From NCBI GenBank assembly GCA_017503545.1, contig JAFVSW010000141.1, forward strand, positions 1-44,783: 44,783 nucleotides of DNA, in the 5' to 3' direction. Under the pieces are notes generated by a model, which worked only from the letters and a program-made list of their open reading frames with translations, did no database searches and was not told where the DNA came from. Made by a program: the position numbers and the translations under genes. Source of the stretch: Lentisphaeria bacterium (GTDB lineage: Bacteria > Verrucomicrobiota > Lentisphaeria > Victivallales > UBA1829). How positions within the stretch are numbered: the stretch's first letter is position 1; the number at the start of each line of letters is the position of its first letter. Below, piece by piece: positions 44,627 through 44,783 of the stretch.

Positions 44627-44783
44627 AATTGCCTCTTCGACGTTTTATGCCATAGAATCAGATCTCCTTTGAGCTTGAAAATTCCAGGAACTGCTAGATT
44701 TTCAATTTGAAGTACTCACGAAATCATGTAAGAAAAGACTCAATGTCCGAAAGAATTTAGAATCACTGTTAGACCAGCCCTGA

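Noticed and set aside
1-44783. tRNA, rRNA, CRISPR, integrase or transposase genes
   Set aside because: No T-loop consensus, rRNA-like segment, regular spacer-repeat array or transposase-like frame was found on reading both strands.

Overview
The window looks like a chromosomal stretch of a gut- or sediment-type member of the Lentisphaerota (Victivallis-like; PVC group). This is inferred from gene content only: a prepilin-like secreted protein with a terminal H-X9-DG motif, a DUF6259-type glycosidase-like protein, MALE-type/GntR chimeric regulation, L-rhamnose genes and a giant modular surface-type protein. No rRNA, tRNA, CRISPR array, integrase or complete insertion sequence was seen.

Layout. 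(1) Positions 1-8845, all on +: an amidohydrolase; a cytoplasmic GntR-type regulator fused to an ABC solute-binding-protein-like sensor, preceded by a perfect palindromic operator; then a run of exported proteins (prepilin-like protein, 1157-aa LamG + DUF6259 glycosidase-like protein, two paralogous exported proteins of unknown family). This resembles a small polysaccharide- or glycoside-use locus. (2) 9150-12537: a MacA/MacB-like efflux or export system in three overlapping genes (adaptor, ATPase, permease). (3) 12528-16063: an AraC-type regulator divergent from a Gfo/Idh/MocA oxidoreductase, then a class I aspartate aminotransferase of the AspT type ending at a strong terminator. (4) 16162-23547, on -: the translation/transcription cluster nusA-infB-rbfA-nrnA-truB, ending in an unknown acidic protein with a His/Cys metal-binding repeat tract. 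(5) 23858-25189: a sigma-70 factor divergent from nusA. (6) 25287-26135: two Hsp20 chaperones. (7) 26429-31200, on +: a zinc-ribbon protein coupled to a stand-alone 5'-3' exonuclease, then the classic rpmH-rnpA-yidD-yidC-jag cluster and a bidirectional terminator. (8) 31290-43838, on -: rhamnulokinase and L-rhamnose isomerase, immediately downstream of a 3280-codon repeat protein. (9) 43839-44783: a gene-poor stretch with small repeats and one small gene, up to the window end.

A family of short palindrome-ended repeats (terminal sequence GAGGYAATTTCAAAAGT) occurs four times. Each copy ends 22-37 bases before a start codon: the amidohydrolase, the second exported paralog, macA-like and the zinc-ribbon gene. 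Copies differ in a modular core, and the smallest is just two 17-base perfect inverted ends around 6 bases.

The most unusual points are the GntR/solute-binding-protein chimera with its apparent autoregulatory operator, the leader-targeted repeat family, the two exported proteins of unknown family, the giant protein lacking a recognisable signal peptide and sitting 23 bases before rhaA, the His/Cys-rich protein inside the nusA-truB cluster, and a yidD that lacks an ordinary start codon near its conserved region.
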